Source: Rubritepida sp. | GTDB taxonomy: Bacteria > Pseudomonadota > Alphaproteobacteria > Acetobacterales > Acetobacteraceae | DNA length: 7,844 nucleotides | NCBI GenBank assembly: GCA_022843345.1 | Contig: JALHNW010000075.1 | Span: 1-7,844, forward strand | Reading direction: 5' to 3' | Shown: piece by piece, positions 7,229 through 7,844 of the stretch | How the letters are laid out: each line of letters begins with the position of its first letter | Position numbering within the stretch: the first letter of the stretch is position 1 | Program-made: the position numbers and the translations under genes | The notes under the pieces: generated by a model | What the model was told of the DNA's origin: nothing | What the model saw: the letters and a program-made list of their open reading frames with translations, nothing else | Databases searched by the model: none

Positions 7229-7844
7229 CCCTCCATCACCCCCTCAAGCCCCAGCAGCGCCGCCAGCGCGTCCAGCCGGCGCTGCACCGCCTCGCTGGCG
7301 AAGACGCCGGCCCCTTCCTCCAGCCGCAGCACCAGCGCGCGCCCGCGCCGTTCCAGCCGCGTGGCGCGCAGCAGGGCCGGCACGCCGCCGCAGAGCGTGA
7401 AGGCCAAGCGGAAGCCGGCCCCCAGCACCTCGCAGCGCCGGATGGTGGCGGCCGACAGCAGGCCGCGCGCCACGGCCATGCCCGGCATCCCCGGCTCGGG
7501 GTCGTAGCGCAGCGCGACCGTCAGCCCCAGGAAGGCGCGGGCGTGGTGGTCCAGCCCCACGCCGTGCAGGCGCAGCAGCCGCAGCAGCGACTGCTCGGCG
7601 CGGTAGTCCGGGTGGTCGCGGCTGCCGGTGTCGGCCACCCAGCAGGCGGCCTGGCGCAGCATGCTTTCCTCGTTCGCGCCCTCGTCCAACGGCGCGGTCC
7701 ATTCGGCCAGGGCCGCGGGCAGGGCTGCGTCGCGGCCCAGGCGGCGGCCCAGCTCCTCGGCCGCGCTCAGCAGCGGGTCCTGCGCGCGCGCCTCCCCGGG
7801 CAGGCGGCCGGCGTAACAGCCCTCGCGCAGGCCGTTGCCGCTGA
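7225..7844 (-). CDS. ppx: Exopolyphosphatase, Ppx/GppA family (partial, C-terminal part)
   Basis: C-terminal 205 residues of a protein that runs off the right edge; the full family length is about 500. It is assigned to Ppx/GppA phosphatases, which release phosphate from polyphosphate or hydrolyse pppGpp. The visible part starts in SGNGLREG (GLREG at 7833-7819), the conserved segment that ends the second ASKHA-fold domain. The HD-like helical domain typical of Ppx follows: DPLLSAAEELGRRLGR, AEWTAPL, MLRQAACWVADTGS, DHPDYRAEQSL (7617-7585) and GVGLDHHARAFLGLTVALRY. The TTG at 7689 and other internal start-like codons are not the true start, because family similarity continues to the window edge. 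The stop (TAG, 7227-7225) overlaps the fadE stop in the opposite direction. Ppx versus Gpp activity cannot be resolved, and the catalytic N-terminal half is not visible. Some consensus positions differ: GS where many Ppx proteins have GW, and RAEQ in place of RGEQ. Confidence 0.88.
   Translation of the reverse strand, partial: SGNGLREGCYAGRLPGEARAQDPLLSAAEELGRRLGRDAALPAALAEWTAPLDEGANEESMLRQAACWVADTGSRDHPDYRAEQSLLRLLRLHGVGLDHHARAFLGLTVALRYDPEPGMPGMAVARGLLSAATIRRCEVLGAGFRLAFTLCGGVPALLRATRLERRGRALVLRLEEGAGVFASEAVQRRLDALAALLGLEGVMEG

Noticed and set aside
7254..7285. Inverted repeat with a 9-bp stem (GCAGCGCCG / CGGCGCTGC) and 14-base loop just past fadE, a possible terminator
   Set aside because: No T-tract follows on either strand, it lies inside the ppx coding sequence, and GC-rich inverted repeats of this size are common by chance here. 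A weak role at the fadE 3' end cannot be excluded.
7225..7689. A short stand-alone hypothetical protein starting with TTG at 7689 on the - strand
   Set aside because: The frame continues to the window edge with typical Ppx sequence (SGNGLREG onward), so it is the end of a longer gene.

Overview
This is a very GC-rich, gene-dense window with almost no intergenic DNA, strong G/C preference at third codon positions and 1- to 4-base gene overlaps. The protein sequences look alphaproteobacterial. An Acetobacteraceae/Roseomonas-like or other high-GC Rhodospirillales source is my best guess, but this is inferred from general resemblance and not from a search.

Positions 1-7228 (+ strand) hold a fatty-acid beta-oxidation operon: the 3' part of a fadD-type acyl-CoA ligase, a MerR-family (LiuR-like) regulator, a fadA-type thiolase, a fadN-type fused 3-hydroxyacyl-CoA dehydrogenase/enoyl-CoA hydratase, and a long (591-residue) fadE/DmdC-type acyl-CoA dehydrogenase. 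fadD/merR and merR/fadA each overlap by 4 bases (ATGA). fadA/fadN overlap by one base (TGATG). fadN and fadE are separated by 10 bases carrying a good Shine-Dalgarno sequence. The five genes are therefore probably co-transcribed from a promoter left of the window. Together they cover the cycle: FadD activates the acid to acyl-CoA, FadE makes the 2-enoyl-CoA, FadN hydrates it and oxidises the 3-hydroxyacyl-CoA, and FadA releases acetyl-CoA. The MerR protein is the likely regulator. The electron acceptor for FadE (ETF and ETF-quinone oxidoreductase) is not encoded here.

Positions 7225-7844 (- strand) hold the C-terminal part of a Ppx/GppA-family exopolyphosphatase that runs off the right edge. 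It converges on fadE, and the two stop codons overlap within the four bases CTAA.

No RNA genes, mobile elements, CRISPR arrays, tandem repeats or gene-free stretches above about 10 bases were seen. The region reads as ordinary core metabolism. The points worth a second look are the regulator inside the operon, the FadN domain order and its N-terminal extension, the uncertain substrate of the FadE/DmdC-type enzyme, and the tail-to-tail stop overlap. I found no convincing undescribed system.
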